From NCBI GenBank assembly GCA_047602305.1, contig JASGHO010000001.1, forward strand, positions 1,054,001 through 1,118,000: a DNA stretch of 64,000 nt, in the 5' to 3' direction. This DNA is from Ancrocorticia sp047602305. Lineage in GTDB: Bacteria; Actinomycetota; Actinomycetes; Actinomycetales; Actinomycetaceae. The position numbers and the translations under genes were made by a program. The notes under the pieces were generated by a model. It was not told the DNA's origin and ran no database searches. It saw nothing but the letters and a program-made list of their open reading frames with translations. Numbering within the stretch: position 1 is the stretch's first letter; the number at the start of each line of letters is the position of its first letter. This document shows positions 61,962 to 64,000 of the stretch, in pieces.

Positions 61962-64000
61962 CTACATAATGCAGTGCCGCCCCAGCAGCACCTTGAGGTC
62001 GGACATCATGCCCGAGCCCGGGTGCACATAGAACTCGCGGTCCACCTGCACCACCGTGGTGACGCCAGGCTTCTCGATGTGCAAGCGCACCGGCGCCGAA
62101 CCCGGGTACGAGCGCAGGATATCTGCGAGGCCCTTCATAAGCTGTTGGGTGCACATGCGCTCCGGGAGGCGCAGTTCAAGCGGGGAATCCGGCAGGAGAT
62201 CGCCGGAGGGCAACTCCATACCCTGCGCGGAGAGCTGGATGGCCCCGTCACGTACCTGCACGCGACAGTGCACGATGGCGACGGCGTCCTGGGTCAGCAT
62301 GGTGGAGACCGTGGGGTAGGTCTGCGGGAAGAAGTTGATTTCCGCGCTGCCGGAGAAGTCCTCCAGCGTCACGGTGGCCCACAGCTTGCCGTTCTTCTTG
62401 GAGACACGTGGCTGAACTGAGGTGATAAGCCCGGCGAGGGATACGGTGGCGCCGTCGATCGGATCTTCAGAGTTCATGAGGCGCACGATAGTGGTATCGG
62501 CGGCGCGCTCCAGCACGTGCTCCATGCCCGAGAGCGGATGGTCGGAGACGTAGAGGCCCACCATGTCCCGCTCATGATCGAGCTTGACCTTCTTGTCCCA
62601 CTCGGGCAGATCCGGAATCACCACGTCCACGCCGGTGCCGAGATCGGCGTCCGCTCCCCCGAACAGATCGAACTGGCCGATGGCCTCGTTCTTCTTGAGA
62701 GACACCACGGAATCGACGGCCTCTTCCACGCGCGAAAGCAGGGCGCGGCGGGTATAACCCATGGAATCGAAGGCACCCGCCTTGACGAGGCACTCAATGG
62801 CGCGCTTGTTGCACACCGGCAGCGGCACCTTGTCAAGGAAGTCCTGGAAGGAGGTGAAGGTGCCCTTCTCCTGGCGGGCCTTGATGATGCCCTCCACCAC
62901 GTTGCTTCCCACGTTGCGCACGGCGGACAATCCCACGCGGATCTCATCACCCACGGCGGAGAAGTTGGCCAGCGACTCGTTGACATCCGGCACCAGTACG
63001 GTGATGCCCATGCGGCGCGCCTCAGCGAGATAGAGCGCCAGCTTGTCCTTGTTGTCCTTCTTCGAGGTGAGCAGGGAAGCCATGTACTCGACCGGATAGT
63101 TGGCCTTGAGGTAGGCGGTCCAGTACGAAATAAGGCCATAGCAGGCCGAGTGCGAACGGTTGAAGGCGTACTGGGCGAAGGGAACAAGAATTCCCCACAG
63201 GGTGTCGATGCACTCCTTGGAGTAGCCGTTGTCCAGCATGCCCTTCGAGAAGCCCTCGAACTGCTTGTTCAGCACGTCGAGCTTCTTCTTACCCATGGCC
63301 TTGCGCAGCGTATCTGCTTGGCCCATGGTGAAACCGGCGCAGGTGCGCGCGATCTGCATGACCTGCTCCTGGTACACGATGAGGCCGTAGGTGGTGCCCA
63401 GGATCTCCTGCAGTGGCTCCGCAAGCTCCGGATGAATCGGAGTCATTGGCTGCAACCCGTTCTTACGAAGCGCGTAGTTGGTGTGCGAGTTCATGCCCAT
63501 CGGGCCGGGCCGGTAGAGGGCCGACACAGCGGAGATGTCCTCGAACTCGGTGGGCTTCATCTGCTTGAGCAGGGTACGCATGCCGGCGCCGTCCAGCTGG
63601 AACACGCCGAGAGTTTCGGCGCGCGAAAGCAACGCGAAGGTCTCAGGATCGTCCAAGCCCACCGTTTCAATCTCCACCGGAGGCTTGTTGTTCATCTCGA
63701 TGTTCTCGAGCGCATCGTTGATGGTGGTGAGGTTGGACAGCCCCAGGAAGTCCATCTTGAGCACGCCCAGTTCCTCGCACAGCGGGTATTCGAACTGGGT
63801 GATGGTGGCGCCGTCGGCGGGGCGCTTCATGAGCGGAATGACGTCCATGAGCGGCACCGAGGACATGAGGATGGCGCAGGCGTGCACGCCCCACTGGCGG
63901 GTCAGCCCCTCCAGACCGAGAGCGAGGTCAAAAACTCGCCGGGCGTCGCCGTCGGCCTGAACAAGCTGACGGAAATCACCGGCCTCCTGGTAGCGGTCAT
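61962..64000 (-). CDS. dnaE: DNA polymerase III alpha subunit (5' part outside window)
   Basis: About 679 residues from the C-terminal part; the frame is open to the window edge, so the PHP and most of the palm domain lie beyond it. Seen here: GVHACAILMSSVPLMDVIPL, the fingers helices (QADTLRKAMGKKK), a helix-hairpin-helix region and a C-terminal OB fold (VSLAGLITSVQPRVSKKNGK). Replicative polymerase. No break in frame. Confidence 0.96.
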   Translation of the reverse strand, partial: DRYQEAGDFRQLVQADGDARRVFDLALGLEGLTRQWGVHACAILMSSVPLMDVIPLMKRPADGATITQFEYPLCEELGVLKMDFLGLSNLTTINDALENIEMNNKPPVEIETVGLDDPETFALLSRAETLGVFQLDGAGMRTLLKQMKPTEFEDISAVSALYRPGPMGMNSHTNYALRKNGLQPMTPIHPELAEPLQEILGTTYGLIVYQEQVMQIARTCAGFTMGQADTLRKAMGKKKLDVLNKQFEGFSKGMLDNGYSKECIDTLWGILVPFAQYAFNRSHSACYGLISYWTAYLKANYPVEYMASLLTSKKDNKDKLALYLAEARRMGITVLVPDVNESLANFSAVGDEIRVGLSAVRNVGSNVVEGIIKARQEKGTFTSFQDFLDKVPLPVCNKRAIECLVKAGAFDSMGYTRRALLSRVEEAVDSVVSLKKNEAIGQFDLFGGADADLGTGVDVVIPDLPEWDKKVKLDHERDMVGLYVSDHPLSGMEHVLERAADTTIVRLMNSEDPIDGATVSLAGLITSVQPRVSKKNGKLWATVTLEDFSGSAEINFFPQTYPTVSTMLTQDAVAIVHCRVQVRDGAIQLSAQGMELPSGDLLPDSPLELRLPERMCTQQLMKGLADILRSYPGSAPVRLHIEKPGVTTVVQVDREFYVHPGSGMMSDLKVLLGRHCIM

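Overview
The window is chromosomal DNA from a high-GC Gram-positive bacterium (Actinobacteria), most likely in or near the Actinomycetaceae. The evidence is actinobacterial marker families (DUF3052 beside a homodimeric aceE, DUF3145, a HelD-type RNA polymerase helicase, an ATP-grasp D-aspartate-ligase-like protein beside murJ), roughly 60% GC, and many genes whose start codon lies 6-7 nt after a -10 box (leaderless mRNAs). I cannot name the species.

Layout. 0.2-5.8 kb: a DUF418-like membrane protein diverges from acetyl-CoA synthetase; a convergent terminator separates acs from a secreted, membrane-tethered von Willebrand A protein. 6-25.7 kb is accessory. It holds a tight ATPase plus putative PD-(D/E)xK nuclease pair, a lipoprotein with a damaged-looking start, an XRE-MNT/HEPN toxin-antitoxin pair, small oxidoreductases with AraC and ArsR regulators, a large TIG/beta-helix surface protein, two near-identical copies of a DUF503 gene, remnants of a recombinase and a phage methyltransferase, a two-component system, and a HelD helicase. 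It stops just short of the 3' end of a tRNA-Val.

26-34 kb is housekeeping: DUF3052, aceE, a HAD phosphatase with a YciO/Sua5 protein, DUF3145, two tandem peptide deformylases and tRNA-Asn. 34.5-41.9 kb is a cell-wall block: three FemABX peptidyl-aminoacyl transferases, an ATP-grasp ligase and the lipid II flippase murJ. The outer two fem genes share a 766-bp, almost identical inverted repeat that flanks the middle one. 42-48 kb is a peptide ABC transporter operon (dppA-B-C-DF, with the two ATPases fused). 48-57.6 kb carries tRNA-Met, dnaG, dgt, a GH13 enzyme, dus, a YibE/F membrane protein and glyS. 57.9-61 kb is a zinc operon, znuACB-zur, with a leaderless promoter overlapped by a Zur/Fur-like box. 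The window ends with a DedA-like protein, an S4 RNA-binding protein and the 3' two-thirds or so of dnaE.

The most unusual signal runs across the whole window. The 10-mer GACGACGGCG occurs about 31 times (33 for its first 9 bases), where base composition predicts well under one. Twelve copies lie in short intergenic gaps, eleven of these in the same orientation, often right after stop codons. The density resembles that of DNA-uptake signal sequences in Neisseria and Haemophilus, but the function is unknown. Other candidates worth following are the fem inverted repeat, the ATPase/nuclease pair, the duplicated DUF503 block and the small structured intergenic elements.
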